In this document: positions 38,092 to 47,656 of the stretch, piece by piece
Layout: each line of letters begins with the position of its first letter
Position numbering within the stretch: the stretch's first letter is position 1
From: Ornithinibacillus gellani
Lineage (GTDB): Bacteria; Bacillota; Bacilli; Bacillales; Amphibacillaceae
Direction of reading: 5' to 3'
DNA: 64,000 nt
Assembly: GCF_003730295.1 (NCBI RefSeq)
Contig: NZ_QTSZ01000017.1
Location: 1-64,000, forward strand
The notes under the pieces: generated by a model
The model's input: only the letters and a program-made list of their open reading frames with translations
Told to the model about the DNA's origin: nothing
Databases searched by the model: none
Made by a program: the position numbers and the translations under genes

Positions 38092-39201
38092 TTATAGGCC
38101 TTCAACGTATGCTTTCGTTTCTTCTCTTGTCTTTGGAACGTCTACATCACCATTCAAAATTTTCTCTTTCCATTCGTTTACCGCTTCAATGATATCATCT
38201 GTCATGGCCTCTTCATTTGTAGTTGCCACACTAATTGCATCCTCTTCGATACCATATTCCAGCAATTCTCCGCCATGGTGTTCCCCTTTCATGGCTTGAT
38301 TGATCACATCTTCTACGGCAACATCAACACGCTTAACCATACTTGTGAATGTAACATTATGATCACCGATTTTACCTTCGTCGTGCTGGTCACGGTCAAC
38401 ACCAATTACCCATAGTTCACGGTCTGGGTCACTCTTTTTAATATCTTTTGCTTCGTTAAATACACCGTTTCCTGTACCACCAGAAGCATGATAAATGATA
38501 TCAATACCACTGCTATACATATTAGAAGCAATGATTTTACCTTTAGCAGCATCACCAAAGGATTCAGCATATTCAACTTTCACATCAATATCAGGATTTA
38601 CGGATTTGACACCCGCGATAAACCCAGATTCAAATTTATTAATAAGTGGGGAATCGATTCCACCAACAAAACCAACTTTATTTGTTTTGGTTTTCTTTGC
38701 TGCTGCCACACCAACTAGGAAGGAACCTTGATGTTCTTTAAATGTAATACTTGCCACGTTAGGCAACTCAATCACATCATCCACGATGGCGAAATGTGTA
38801 TCCTTATACTGCTCTGCTATCTTTGTTAAATCCTCTTTTAATTCAAAACCAATACCGAAGATTAGATTATAATCATCACGTACCAAGCGTGTTAGGTTTG
38901 GAATGTAATCAGCCTTGTCATTAGACTGCGCATAGTCAAAGCCATTCCCCCTTGATAGACCATGCTCCGCTCCCCAGTTCTGCAAACCTTCCCAAGCAGA
39001 TTGGTTAAATGATTTATCATCCACACCACCGATATCCGTAACCATTGCAGCACTAAAATCTGCACTTTCCTCTGTACCTTCTTTATCACCGGATGCATTG
39101 TCCTTGCCATTATCTTTATCTTTGTCGCTTGAACCACATGCAGCCAATACAAATCCAATTGTTAACATGAAAGCAATTAATAAAAATTTACGATTTTTCA
39201 C
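38092..39201 (-). CDS. nupN: Nucleoside-binding lipoprotein NupN (BmpA family)
   Basis: 369 residues. A signal peptide with lipobox LAAC puts the lipidated Cys at 22. A polar Asp/Lys/Glu linker then leads to a periplasmic-binding-type domain of the BmpA/Med family (AAMVTDIGGVDDKSFNQSAW, GVAAAKKTKTNKVGFVGGI). It is the extracellular receptor of the nucleoside importer. The start is GTG, eight bases after GGAGGG. It is the first gene of nupNOPQ, directly downstream of the GntR regulator gene; in B. subtilis the nup genes lie elsewhere and respond to CodY. Confidence 0.92.
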   Translation of the reverse strand: MKNRKFLLIAFMLTIGFVLAACGSSDKDKDNGKDNASGDKEGTEESADFSAAMVTDIGGVDDKSFNQSAWEGLQNWGAEHGLSRGNGFDYAQSNDKADYIPNLTRLVRDDYNLIFGIGFELKEDLTKIAEQYKDTHFAIVDDVIELPNVASITFKEHQGSFLVGVAAAKKTKTNKVGFVGGIDSPLINKFESGFIAGVKSVNPDIDVKVEYAESFGDAAKGKIIASNMYSSGIDIIYHASGGTGNGVFNEAKDIKKSDPDRELWVIGVDRDQHDEGKIGDHNVTFTSMVKRVDVAVEDVINQAMKGEHHGGELLEYGIEEDAISVATTNEEAMTDDIIEAVNEWKEKILNGDVDVPKTREETKAYVEGL

Positions 39202-39303
39202 TTTTATACCCTCCTTTTAATATGTCCATGCATGAATAAAAAAGATGTTTTATTAGATTCGTGCTGACACATCACCTCCCGAAATGCACCGTGGTGAAAA
39301 CCC

Positions 39304-40029
39304 TTACACCCTTTTCCGCAATACATGAAAACGAAAAATATCTGGTCGAAAATAATTAGCGGAATATAGAACAGGCTCATCATCTTCCGTATAATGCATC
39401 TGTTTTAATAAAAATAATGGTTGGTTTTTATCACATTTTAAAACATGATGAATTCTTTCGTTATAACCAACAGGTTCTATGTATGCCACAGCATAGGTAA
39501 TTCGTTTTTGCAAATGCTGTTCCATCATATGAAATATGGAATCACCAACTGGTTCTTTTTCAATCGGAATATACCCTTCAGGTACTTTATCCACACAAAA
39601 GACGACTGGTTCACCATCTGCGGTTCGAACCCGTTCGATTTTAGTCAATCGCTGTAAATGAATTTGATTAAATTTTTCCATTTCGTCCTTGGATGGATCA
39701 ATCATTTCTGTGGACAAATAAATGGATCCTGGCTGTTTTCCTGCTTGTTCTATCATGTCCGTTACACTAGACAACTCTTCAATTCCTGACGAAAACATTG
39801 GTTTCGAATTAACGAATGTTCCTACACCATGTCTTCTTGTGACCGTTCCTTCTTCCTCCAAAATTCGAAGTGCCTCCCGTAATGTTGCACGAGATACTCC
39901 TAGTTGTTTCGACAGTAGGTATTCAGAAGGTAACTTTTCTTTTGCTTTATACGTATGGTTTTCGATACCCCGTTTAATTTCATCAATAACCTGCAAATAC
40001 AAAAGACGTGAATCAGCTTTAATCGACAC
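39304..40029 (-). CDS. ymfC: GntR/HutC family transcriptional regulator (YmfC-like)
   Basis: 241 residues. An N-terminal GntR winged helix (about 5-75, with KLPSEYLLSKQLGVSRATLREALRILEEEG) is joined to a C-terminal UTRA ligand-binding domain. It sits downstream of spoIIIE like B. subtilis ymfC, and here directly ahead of nupN, so it may control nucleoside uptake; that is inference from position. The start is GTG with AAAGGGGGG upstream. An imperfect palindrome (40104-40117) in its own promoter region is a candidate operator. Confidence 0.87.
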   Translation of the reverse strand: MSIKADSRLLYLQVIDEIKRGIENHTYKAKEKLPSEYLLSKQLGVSRATLREALRILEEEGTVTRRHGVGTFVNSKPMFSSGIEELSSVTDMIEQAGKQPGSIYLSTEMIDPSKDEMEKFNQIHLQRLTKIERVRTADGEPVVFCVDKVPEGYIPIEKEPVGDSIFHMMEQHLQKRITYAVAYIEPVGYNERIHHVLKCDKNQPLFLLKQMHYTEDDEPVLYSANYFRPDIFRFHVLRKRV

Positions 40030-40103
40030 GTTTTCCCCCCTTTTCCGTCTCGAAGGTCAGACCTCTGACGTATGACGCTTACATACCGTTCATAATATAT
40101 CAT

Positions 40104-40149
40104 TTATTGTCCAATAAATAAACAGGTAATCGACAAAATAAATGGACAA
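40104..40149. promoter_or_regulatory. Candidate operator region of the GntR gene
   Basis: TTATTGTCCAATAA (40104-40117) is a near-palindrome, and TTGTCCA (40107-40113) recurs in inverted form as TGGACAA (40143-40149). GntR/HutC regulators bind such AT-rich palindromes near their own promoters. The pair lies 78-120 bases upstream of the start codon. Confidence 0.4.
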
Positions 40150-40178
40150 ATTATGAAAGCGTTACCAAATGGGTAGTT

Positions 40179-40233
40179 AAAAGAACAGTAGTCAGAATAA
40201 ACATATCATTCATCATTGTCTACTGTTCTTTTA
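40179..40233 (-). terminator. Terminator of spoIIIE
   Basis: AAAAGAACAGTAG with CTACTGTTCTTTT around a ~28-base loop, T run on the minus strand, just after the spoIIIE stop. Confidence 0.8.
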
Positions 40234-40249
40234 TTCACGTGTTTATTAT

Positions 40250-42547
40250 TTATTGGGATAGTTCCTCAGATTGCTGAGAAACTAGTACTGTTCTTGGTTT
40301 GCTTCCTTCATATGGACCAACAATTCCACGCAGTTCCATTGCATCAATTAATCGGGCTGCCCTTGTATAGCCAATCCGAAATCTTCGCTGCAGCATGGAA
40401 ACACTAGCGCTTTGCATTTCGGTTACCAATTGAACCGCATCATCATATAATTCATCATCCACTTCCTCAGCTACCTCAGGATTATCCTCAGGAATCATTT
40501 CCTCCTGATAAGATGCTTTCTGTTGATCAATGCAATGATCCACAATCCTTTCCACTTCCTCATCGGATAAAAAAGCACCCTGGACGCGAGTTGGCTTGGA
40601 AGCACCTACAGGCATGAATAGCATATCGCCCCTGCCGAGCAGTTTTTCCGCACCGCCGGAATCTAATATGGTCCTTGAATCTGTTTGTGAAGAAACACTA
40701 AAGGCAATTCGAGATGGGATATTTGCTTTAATAACACCGGTAATGACATCTACAGAAGGACGCTGGGTAGCGATAATCAAATGAATACCTGCAGCACGTG
40801 CCATTTGTGCCAATCTGGTTATCGAATCCTCTACATCACCTGAGGCAACCATCATCAAGTCAGCGAGCTCATCCACCAATACGACAATATATGGAAGATG
40901 CGGCTGTGTATTTTCCCCATTCGCTTGATTATGTTTTCGAATATATTCGTTATACCCTTCGATATTTCTCGTGCCACTATCGGAAAACAAATCATATCTT
41001 CTTTCCATTTCCGCAACAACTTTCTTCAATGCCCGAGATGCTTTCTTAGGATCGGTAACGACTGGCGCCAATAAATGGGGAATACCATTATACACATTGA
41101 GCTCTACTTTTTTAGGGTCAATCATCATCATTTTAACTTCATGCGGCTTTGCTCGCATGAGGATGGTCGTAATAATTCCATTTACACAAACACTTTTACC
41201 ACTACCTGTTGCTCCGGCAATTAATAGATGCGGCATCTTGTTTAATTCAGCTACAACGGAATCACCTGAAATATCCCGCCCAAGTGCGAATAACAATTTG
41301 GAGGATTGTTTCACAGTACTATCCATTACTTCGCGCAACGATACCATTGCTACTTCTTTATTTGGAACTTCAATACCTACCGCAGATTTACCAGGTATTG
41401 GGGCTTCAATCCGAATATCCTTTGCAGCAAGTGCAAGTGCCAAGTCATCATGCAAACTAACAATTCGGCTGACCTTCACACCTGCTTCTGGATAAACTTC
41501 GTATTTCGTTACTGCCGGTCCAACATGAACCTTCGTAACACGCGCCCTAACCCCAAAGCTTTGGAAGGTTCGTTCCAGCTTTCGTACCGTTGCTTGAATT
41601 AGTGATTTTTCTTGTTGTTGGGCATTATGTGTCGGCGGCTCCAATAAATCCAGTGATGGCAGCTCATAAGCTGGGTTTTCCGTTTCTGTAACAGTCATAG
41701 AATCATCCAATGCTGTCATGTCTGATTCAGTACTACTTTCGACAGTTTCTACTTCTGTTTTCTCCTGCTGCTTTGTTGGTTTTTCAGAAGCTTGTCCATC
41801 AAAGGAATAGGCCACATCAACAAAGTCCTGAATTTCCGGCCCGTCATCTGCTGGGCTATCCTCCAACTGTAGAGGTTCAGGTTCCACGATATCTTTTTGT
41901 TGTGCTTGCTCTTCCTTACGCGCTGCTCGTTTTTCATGCCAGTTTTTATAGATTACTTTTATTCTGGCGTATCCTTTGGAAACTAATTCACCAAATGATA
42001 AGTCCGTTAAAAAGACCAAGCCAATCATCATAGAAAATACAGCAACAATCTTTGCACCTGCTGCGGAAAACAAGTAATAGCTGCATGCAAAAAGGATCGC
42101 CCCGATCATTCCGCCGCCCGTCTGACCTGTCACCCTGCTACCCTCCAGATGGTCCATAAAATTATCCCAGGATGCCCGAATTATCGAAACGTCGTTTGAC
42201 AGCAGCAGCATCCGTTCAAATGTCTGAATATGTGTAAAGAGTAATAATCCAGCTAATAGAATATAAAGTCCGACAAAACGACGGTGACCAAAATTCGGAA
42301 AACGGCGCTTTACAAGTAAGTAAACGCCTGTGGCAAATAAAAATAATGGTGCAGCGACATACCAAATACCAAGAAAGAATCGAAAAATATTTTCTAGACT
42401 ACTTGGAAATGCGCCATCACTAATTGCACCTGCACCACTTCCAAAAATAGCCAGGAAAATAAATAGTAGGCCAAGCAATTCTACCTTTAGCTTTTGTTTC
42501 ATATTTCTTTGTTTTTTAGTTGTTTTTTTTCTCTTTCTTTTCGCCAT
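40250..42547 (-). CDS. spoIIIE: DNA translocase SpoIIIE (FtsK family)
   Basis: 765 residues. The basic N-terminus ([13 protein letters not shown]) is followed by about four membrane helices (to residue ~175), a variable acidic linker with Glu/Gln/Thr-rich stretches, the alpha/beta motor with P-loop GATGSGKSV and Walker [16 protein letters not shown], and a C-terminal gamma winged helix ([22 protein letters not shown]) that reads skewed sequences. It pumps the chromosome into the forespore through the septum. ATG at 42547 has GAGGTG nearby; the 33-residue longer frame is unsupported. Confidence 0.96.
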   Translation of the reverse strand: MAKRKRKKTTKKQRNMKQKLKVELLGLLFIFLAIFGSGAGAISDGAFPSSLENIFRFFLGIWYVAAPLFLFATGVYLLVKRRFPNFGHRRFVGLYILLAGLLLFTHIQTFERMLLLSNDVSIIRASWDNFMDHLEGSRVTGQTGGGMIGAILFACSYYLFSAAGAKIVAVFSMMIGLVFLTDLSFGELVSKGYARIKVIYKNWHEKRAARKEEQAQQKDIVEPEPLQLEDSPADDGPEIQDFVDVAYSFDGQASEKPTKQQEKTEVETVESSTESDMTALDDSMTVTETENPAYELPSLDLLEPPTHNAQQQEKSLIQATVRKLERTFQSFGVRARVTKVHVGPAVTKYEVYPEAGVKVSRIVSLHDDLALALAAKDIRIEAPIPGKSAVGIEVPNKEVAMVSLREVMDSTVKQSSKLLFALGRDISGDSVVAELNKMPHLLIAGATGSGKSVCVNGIITTILMRAKPHEVKMMMIDPKKVELNVYNGIPHLLAPVVTDPKKASRALKKVVAEMERRYDLFSDSGTRNIEGYNEYIRKHNQANGENTQPHLPYIVVLVDELADLMMVASGDVEDSITRLAQMARAAGIHLIIATQRPSVDVITGVIKANIPSRIAFSVSSQTDSRTILDSGGAEKLLGRGDMLFMPVGASKPTRVQGAFLSDEEVERIVDHCIDQQKASYQEEMIPEDNPEVAEEVDDELYDDAVQLVTEMQSASVSMLQRRFRIGYTRAARLIDAMELRGIVGPYEGSKPRTVLVSQQSEELSQ

Positions 42548-42591
42548 CCCTTTCACCTCTTTAAAGACAGGAAACCTTACATGAATAGTAA

Positions 42592-42618
42592 ACCCCTGCC
42601 AAACAAATGGCAAGGGAA
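42592..42618 (-). terminator. Stem-loop after ylzJ
   Basis: CCCTTGCCA with TGGCAGGGG on the minus strand, followed by GTTTAC. The T run is weak, so this is probably a partial terminator between ylzJ and spoIIIE. Confidence 0.55.
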
Positions 42619-42658
42619 TCACTAATTTTATTATAGCATAGTTCAAAGTGATGATAGG

Positions 42659-42880
42659 TTATTTTTGGTGTATATGGTGAATGATTCTTCCTGGTTGATA
42701 GTCTGCTTGAAAAAAATCATTCGGATCGGTTGACAGTAGCTGTGTTAATTGAAAGCTTCCATCTTCAAGCCTTCTTGCCTGACAAGTACGTCCACCAACA
42801 ACAATGCTTTCATATTGTGCGTATTCATCAGCATTACTTGGAAAAATATCTGTTTCACTTAACGGCGTGTATAAGATCAT
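42659..42880 (-). CDS. ylzJ: YlzJ-like family protein
   Basis: 73 residues, no membrane segment; opens [15 protein letters not shown] and ends with a His-rich [10 protein letters not shown]. It belongs to the YlzJ-like family found after tepA in Bacillaceae; function unknown. Its ATG overlaps the tepA stop by four bases (ATGA), so it is translationally coupled to tepA. Confidence 0.85.
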   Translation of the reverse strand: MILYTPLSETDIFPSNADEYAQYESIVVGGRTCQARRLEDGSFQLTQLLSTDPNDFFQADYQPGRIIHHIHQK

Positions 42881-43605
42881 TGAATGACATCTCCCTTAGG
42901 CTGTTCCTCTATCAGTTCATTCATTTTTAACATTGCATCATGCACACCGCCAACCTCATCGATTAATCCAATTTCCACTGCATCTGCACCAACTACGTTC
43001 GTCCCAATATCTCGTGTCAAATTACCTTTGGCAAACATCAATTCTTTAAAGGTTTCCTCCCGAATACCAGAATGACTTGTAACAAATTTGATGACGCGAT
43101 CCTGCATTTTATCCAAATATTCAAAGGTTTGTGGAACACCAATTACCAAGCCTGTCAATCGTATCGGGTGAATGGTCATCGTTGCAGTTGGTACAATAAA
43201 AGAATAATCTGCAGCTACAGCAATTGGTACACCGATGGAATGTCCACCACCGAGCACAATGGATACAGTTGGTTTGGATATACTGGCTATCATTTCAGAT
43301 AAGGCAAGTCCAGCTTCTACATCGCCTCCAACCGTATTCAGCAATATAACCAATCCTTCAATTTTCGGATTTTGTTCAATCGCTATCAGCTGAGGTAAAA
43401 TATGCTCATATTTTGTAGTTTTATTTTGTGGCGGCAGCTGAATATGCCCTTCCACTTGGCCAATAATAGACAGAACATGAATATTGGAATCTGGTGCCTG
43501 TGGAATCGTTGTTTGGCCAAGCTGTTGAATTTTTTCGACGAGGGACGATTCAGCATTTCCTTCTTCTTGATTTGTATCTTCTTTTTTTTCTGGCTGCTGA
43601 TCCAT
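42877..43605 (-). CDS. tepA: ClpP-like translocation-enhancing protease TepA
   Basis: 242 residues. The ClpP/crotonase fold shows catalytic Ser in [11 protein letters not shown] and His in [10 protein letters not shown], with the [14 protein letters not shown] oxyanion-side block; the N-terminal ~40 residues are polar. TepA of B. subtilis is involved in processing during protein secretion, and its family also includes spore-germination-linked ClpP paralogues. The start has AAAGGAAG upstream. In B. subtilis rnjB separates dapA from tepA; here the gap is 156 bases and holds only a terminator. Confidence 0.9.
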   Translation of the reverse strand: MDQQPEKKEDTNQEEGNAESSLVEKIQQLGQTTIPQAPDSNIHVLSIIGQVEGHIQLPPQNKTTKYEHILPQLIAIEQNPKIEGLVILLNTVGGDVEAGLALSEMIASISKPTVSIVLGGGHSIGVPIAVAADYSFIVPTATMTIHPIRLTGLVIGVPQTFEYLDKMQDRVIKFVTSHSGIREETFKELMFAKGNLTRDIGTNVVGADAVEIGLIDEVGGVHDAMLKMNELIEEQPKGDVIQ

Positions 43606-43689
43606 GGGTCAACACTTCCTTTACATCATAATGACTTCCTTTCCTTAGTATGGTCGAGAGTACTTGTTCCATGCGGAAAGTTTTCAAAA

Positions 43690-43736
43690 TGAAACACCCC
43701 TTCGTTAGCGTTTTATCTAACGATAGGGGTGTTTCA
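43690..43736 (-). terminator. Terminator of the dpaA-dapA operon
   Basis: GAAACACCCCT...AGGGGTGTTTC with inner GTTAG/CTAAC pairing, between dapA and tepA. Confidence 0.85.
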
Positions 43737-43761
43737 CATCACTACCTATTGGATAGGTTAA

Positions 43762-44649
43762 TCAAGCATGTGGTGCTTTCATGGTCTGATTATATATGAG
43801 CTGTAGCTGTTGGTGTTCCTCATCTGTTAACTCCACCAATGGAAGTCGAACTGTTCCAGTATCAATTCCTGTCCATGAAAGTGCCTTTTTCACAGGAGTT
43901 GGTGAAGGTGCCATAAATAATCCACTCATCAAAGGAAGTAACCTACGATGAATAGCCGCCGCCTCTTGCACATTTCCCTGTTGAAATGCCTTTGTCATCT
44001 GCTGCATCTCATTCCCAATTACATGGGAAGCAACAGATACAACACCATTCGCACCAATAGCGAGCATTGGTAATGTTAAAGCGTCATCCCCACAGTATAC
44101 AGAAAAGTCATTGGATGTTTGTGCAATAATTTCTGCTGCTTGTTCAAGGTTTCCACTTGCTTCTTTCACGGAAACAATATTCTTTATTTCACTCAATTTA
44201 ATAATTGTGTCTGCATCGATGTGAACGACTGATCTGCCCGGAATATTATAGAGCATAACGGGTAATTTAGTTGCTTCGGCAATTGCCGAAAAATGAGCAT
44301 ATAATCCTGCTTGATTTGGCTTATTATAATAAGGCGCCACTAGCATGACTGCATCTACACCACAGGCTTCTGCTGCTTTTGTCATTTCAATGGATGAGTT
44401 GGTGTCGTTCGAAGATGTTCCTGCAATAACGGGAACACGTTTATCGACAACATTCACCACATGCTTAAATAAGTTTATTTTTTCATCATTTGATAATGTT
44501 GGCGATTCACCCGTTGTGCCCGCAATTACAAGACCATCTGTGCCATTTGCAAGTAAATACTCGATTAGTACAGTGGTTTGTGATAAATCTACATTGTTAT
44601 CCGCATCAAACGGGGTGACCATCGCTGTTAGTACATTTCCAAAGTTCAT
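43762..44649 (-). CDS. dapA: 4-hydroxy-tetrahydrodipicolinate synthase
   Basis: 295 residues, (beta/alpha)8 barrel, class I aldolase. The Schiff-base lysine is in IVSVKEASGN, the pyruvate-binding TTGESPTL motif is near residue 45, and the conserved Tyr is in LPVMLYNIPGR. It condenses pyruvate and aspartate semialdehyde to give the precursor of diaminopimelate, lysine and dipicolinate. The start follows AAAGGGTG; a longer frame is unsupported. It is the last gene of dpaA-dpaB-asd-dapG-dapA. Confidence 0.96.
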   Translation of the reverse strand: MNFGNVLTAMVTPFDADNNVDLSQTTVLIEYLLANGTDGLVIAGTTGESPTLSNDEKINLFKHVVNVVDKRVPVIAGTSSNDTNSSIEMTKAAEACGVDAVMLVAPYYNKPNQAGLYAHFSAIAEATKLPVMLYNIPGRSVVHIDADTIIKLSEIKNIVSVKEASGNLEQAAEIIAQTSNDFSVYCGDDALTLPMLAIGANGVVSVASHVIGNEMQQMTKAFQQGNVQEAAAIHRRLLPLMSGLFMAPSPTPVKKALSWTGIDTGTVRLPLVELTDEEHQQLQLIYNQTMKAPHA

Positions 44650-44686
44650 TTCTATCACCCTTTCTTCATTCATCATTGAATCATTA

Positions 44687-45901
44687 TTATACATTCACAT
44701 GATCCAATTCAAAAATGGCATGCATCGCATTTACAGCACGATGTACATCCTTTCCATGAATAAGTACCCAAATGGTTGTATGGCTATCAGCAGCCTGTAA
44801 TATTTGCACGCCTGCATCTGTTAGTGCAGATACAATCTTCGAGGCGACACCCGGGATATCTCGCATACCAGCTCCAACTGCTGAAACTTTTGCACAATCA
44901 GGAGTAACAGCAACTTTCATATCCAATGTTTGCAATATGTGGATTGCTTGATCTGCTACCCGCTCTGCAACTGTGAAAATAACCCGAGATGGTGAGATAG
45001 ATATAAAATCTACGGATATTCCAGTCTCTGCCATTGCTTTAAAAATAGCTGGTTGGAGACGAAGTGGTTCTGCTTCTGTTTCAATACATAGTTGAACAAT
45101 TGCAGGTGTATGTGCAATGCCCGTAACCAATCGTTCCGAAACATGCCAACGATTATTTCCTGCATCAATTCTTGTTCCCATGTCATCCATATAAACAGAC
45201 CGAATTTGCATCGGAATACCAGCCTGCATGGCAATTTCAACCGCTCGCGGATGAATTACTTTTGCACCCTGGTATGCAAGATTACAAATCTCGGTATATG
45301 TTGCTGTCTTAATTGGTTTAGCCTGTTTCACCATTCGTGGATCAGCCGTCATAATTCCTTGTACATCTGTAAAAATCTCTATACGTTCAGCCTGAAACGC
45401 AGCACCAAGCGCCGCAGCAGTAGTATCACTGCCTCCTCTACCTAGAGTCGTTGTATCACCTGCACTGGTTTGCCCTTGAAATCCAGCAACAACGACCACA
45501 TCATGGGTTTCTAACGTTTCTTTGATGCGCTGAGGCACAATCGCCTTAATTTTTGCTTGATTATAATCAGCGTTTGTGACGATACCTGCCTGTGCACCCG
45601 TTAATGCCATAGCTTTTACCTGTCGTTGCTGTAATTCCGCTGATAAAATGACAGCAGCGATTGTTTCACCGCAGGACATGAGTAAGTCTAACTCTCTTCT
45701 CGAAACCGCACCATGTGTATGCTGGACTAATTCAACAAGTGTGTCCGTAGCATAGGGATCTGGCTTTCTCCCAAGTGCTGACACAACAATTACAATTTTA
45801 AAACCTTCTTTTTTTGCTTTTTGAATATGTCGTATGACATGTTTTCTATTTTCCGCTGACTGAACAGATATACCTCCAAATTTTTGGACCAAAATCTGCA
45901 A
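44687..45901 (-). CDS. dapG: Aspartokinase I (DapG type)
   Basis: About 404 residues. The kinase domain opens with QILVQKFGGISV, then the ATP/aspartate block GRGGSDTTAAALGAA, and two C-terminal ACT domains (about 260-400) for feedback control; the paralogue in B. subtilis is inhibited by diaminopimelate. It phosphorylates aspartate in the first step of the lysine/dap pathway. TTG at 45901 is preferred (GAGGTG six to seven bases upstream, and it gives the usual opening); the GTG three codons earlier overlaps that site. Confidence 0.95.
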   Translation of the reverse strand: MQILVQKFGGISVQSAENRKHVIRHIQKAKKEGFKIVIVVSALGRKPDPYATDTLVELVQHTHGAVSRRELDLLMSCGETIAAVILSAELQQRQVKAMALTGAQAGIVTNADYNQAKIKAIVPQRIKETLETHDVVVVAGFQGQTSAGDTTTLGRGGSDTTAAALGAAFQAERIEIFTDVQGIMTADPRMVKQAKPIKTATYTEICNLAYQGAKVIHPRAVEIAMQAGIPMQIRSVYMDDMGTRIDAGNNRWHVSERLVTGIAHTPAIVQLCIETEAEPLRLQPAIFKAMAETGISVDFISISPSRVIFTVAERVADQAIHILQTLDMKVAVTPDCAKVSAVGAGMRDIPGVASKIVSALTDAGVQILQAADSHTTIWVLIHGKDVHRAVNAMHAIFELDHVNV

Positions 45902-45936
45902 TGATGCCACCTCTTGCCGTATTAGCGGTTTTTATT

Positions 45937-46986
45937 TTAAGAGGACAAACCTTGTTCAATTAATTTTTCCGCAATTTGAACTGTATTTAATGCAGCGCCT
46001 TTAACTAAATTATCAGAAACAATCCATAGATGAAAGCCATTTGATTGGTCGAGGTCCTTTCTGACTCTACCAACAAACACATCATCTTTTTCAGCCGCAC
46101 TAAGCGGTGTTGGATAGGTTTGTGTTGCAGGATCATCCTCTAAGACAATTCCTTCAGCTCCTTCTAATACCTGCCAAACATCCGCTACCGTTACTTCATC
46201 CTTTTCAACTTCTACATAAACACTTTCGGCATGAGAAGTGTAAAAAGGTAGTCGAACACAAGTAGCAGCTACAGATAAACCTGGAGCATGTAAAATCTTC
46301 TTTGTTTCATTAATCATTTTCATTTCTTCAAACGTATAGCCATTATCTTGAAATTTATCAATTTGTGGTAATGCATTGAAAGCAATTGGATAATGCTTTT
46401 CATCTGACTTAACAGGAAGTAGCTCCGCATGCATCGTTTCATCTTTTAAATGATTTTCAGTTTGTTGCTTTAATTCGTCGCATGCTGCAGCACCCGCTCC
46501 CGAAACAGCCTGATAAGTGGATACAATGACACGCTCCAAGCCAAATGCTTGTTGTATTGGCTTTAACGCAGCTACCATTTGTATCGTGGAGCAATTTGGA
46601 TTTGCCAAAATACCTTGATGGTTCTTTATATCTGTTGCATTTACTTCAGGCACGATTAACGGCACATCCTCATCCATGCGAAATGCGCTCGTATTGTCAA
46701 TCACAACACACCCTCGTTCTACTGCAGCAGGTGCTAATTGCTTCGATATCTCTCCTCCTGCCGAGAACAATGCGATATCAACACCATCAAAACTTTCTGG
46801 CTTTGCTTCCTGTATAACAATCTCCTGATCTCGGAAAGTTACTTTTTTACCTGCTGATCTGGAAGAAGACAATAGTGTTAATTGTTTAATTGGAAAATCA
46901 CGTTTGTTTAATATTTGGACAATCTTCTGTCCTACTGCTCCTGTTGCTCCTACTACTGCTACATGATATGCCGTTTTTCCTGCCAT
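45937..46986 (-). CDS. asd: Aspartate-semialdehyde dehydrogenase
   Basis: 349 residues. NADP-binding VVGATGAVGQKIVQIL, active-site Cys in ANPNCSTIQMV, and the Arg/His of the substrate site (CVRLPFYTSHAESVYVE). It reduces aspartyl phosphate to aspartate semialdehyde, feeding DapA. The start follows GGGAG with ten-base spacing. It is in operon with dpaB upstream and dapG downstream. Confidence 0.96.
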   Translation of the reverse strand: MAGKTAYHVAVVGATGAVGQKIVQILNKRDFPIKQLTLLSSSRSAGKKVTFRDQEIVIQEAKPESFDGVDIALFSAGGEISKQLAPAAVERGCVVIDNTSAFRMDEDVPLIVPEVNATDIKNHQGILANPNCSTIQMVAALKPIQQAFGLERVIVSTYQAVSGAGAAACDELKQQTENHLKDETMHAELLPVKSDEKHYPIAFNALPQIDKFQDNGYTFEEMKMINETKKILHAPGLSVAATCVRLPFYTSHAESVYVEVEKDEVTVADVWQVLEGAEGIVLEDDPATQTYPTPLSAAEKDDVFVGRVRKDLDQSNGFHLWIVSDNLVKGAALNTVQIAEKLIEQGLSS

Positions 46987-47043
46987 TTTTCTTTTTCTCC
47001 CTTCCCCACCGACATGATTCGTCGGTAACAAGCTTTTAATTTA

Positions 47044-47649
47044 CTATTTTAACACATTATTCTCAACATAAGGAATTATTATTGGCTGAAGTTGATTAAA
47101 TTCTAATGCAGCCTCCACCGTTTCCGCTAATTGTCCCATATGAGCCACAAGCGAATTGGGTTTATCAAATGGATTATCCTGACCAAAAGGAATGAAATAA
47201 ATAAATTTGCTTGCCATTAATCGCATGATATTTACGCCATTTAAACCCAATGCATCATTGGTAGAAATACCAATAACGACAGGACGACGATTTCGCATGG
47301 TTGCTTTGGCTGCCATAAGTGGAGGAGAATCTGTTAAAGCGTTTGCTAGCTTACTCGTGGAATTCCCTGTCAGCGGGGCAAGCACCATAATATCCAATGG
47401 ATGCTTGGGGCCAAGTGGTTCAGCCTCAGGCATTGTCGATATAACCCTTTTACCTGTAATGAACTCTATTTTTTCAATATGATCCTCTGCTTTTCCAAAC
47501 TTTGTATCGGTATTTCGGACCGTATAAGAAACAATTGGCACAACATCAGCACCTAAGTCAACCAATCGTTGCAGCTGCGGAAATACATCATCATACGTAC
47601 AATGTGACCCAGTGAAACCAAATCCAATCCGCTTACCTTTTAAGTCCAT
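47044..47649 (-). CDS. dpaB: Dipicolinate synthase subunit B
   Basis: 201 residues, flavoprotein-like Rossmann fold (GKRIGFGFTGSHCTYDDVFPQ, LAPLTGNSTSKLANALTDS). With DpaA it oxidises dihydrodipicolinate to dipicolinic acid in the mother cell; the product is stored in the spore core with calcium. The start has GAGGTG upstream and lies seven bases after the dpaA stop. Confidence 0.96.
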   Translation of the reverse strand: MDLKGKRIGFGFTGSHCTYDDVFPQLQRLVDLGADVVPIVSYTVRNTDTKFGKAEDHIEKIEFITGKRVISTMPEAEPLGPKHPLDIMVLAPLTGNSTSKLANALTDSPPLMAAKATMRNRRPVVIGISTNDALGLNGVNIMRLMASKFIYFIPFGQDNPFDKPNSLVAHMGQLAETVEAALEFNQLQPIIIPYVENNVLK

Positions 47650-47656
47650 CTTGCTA

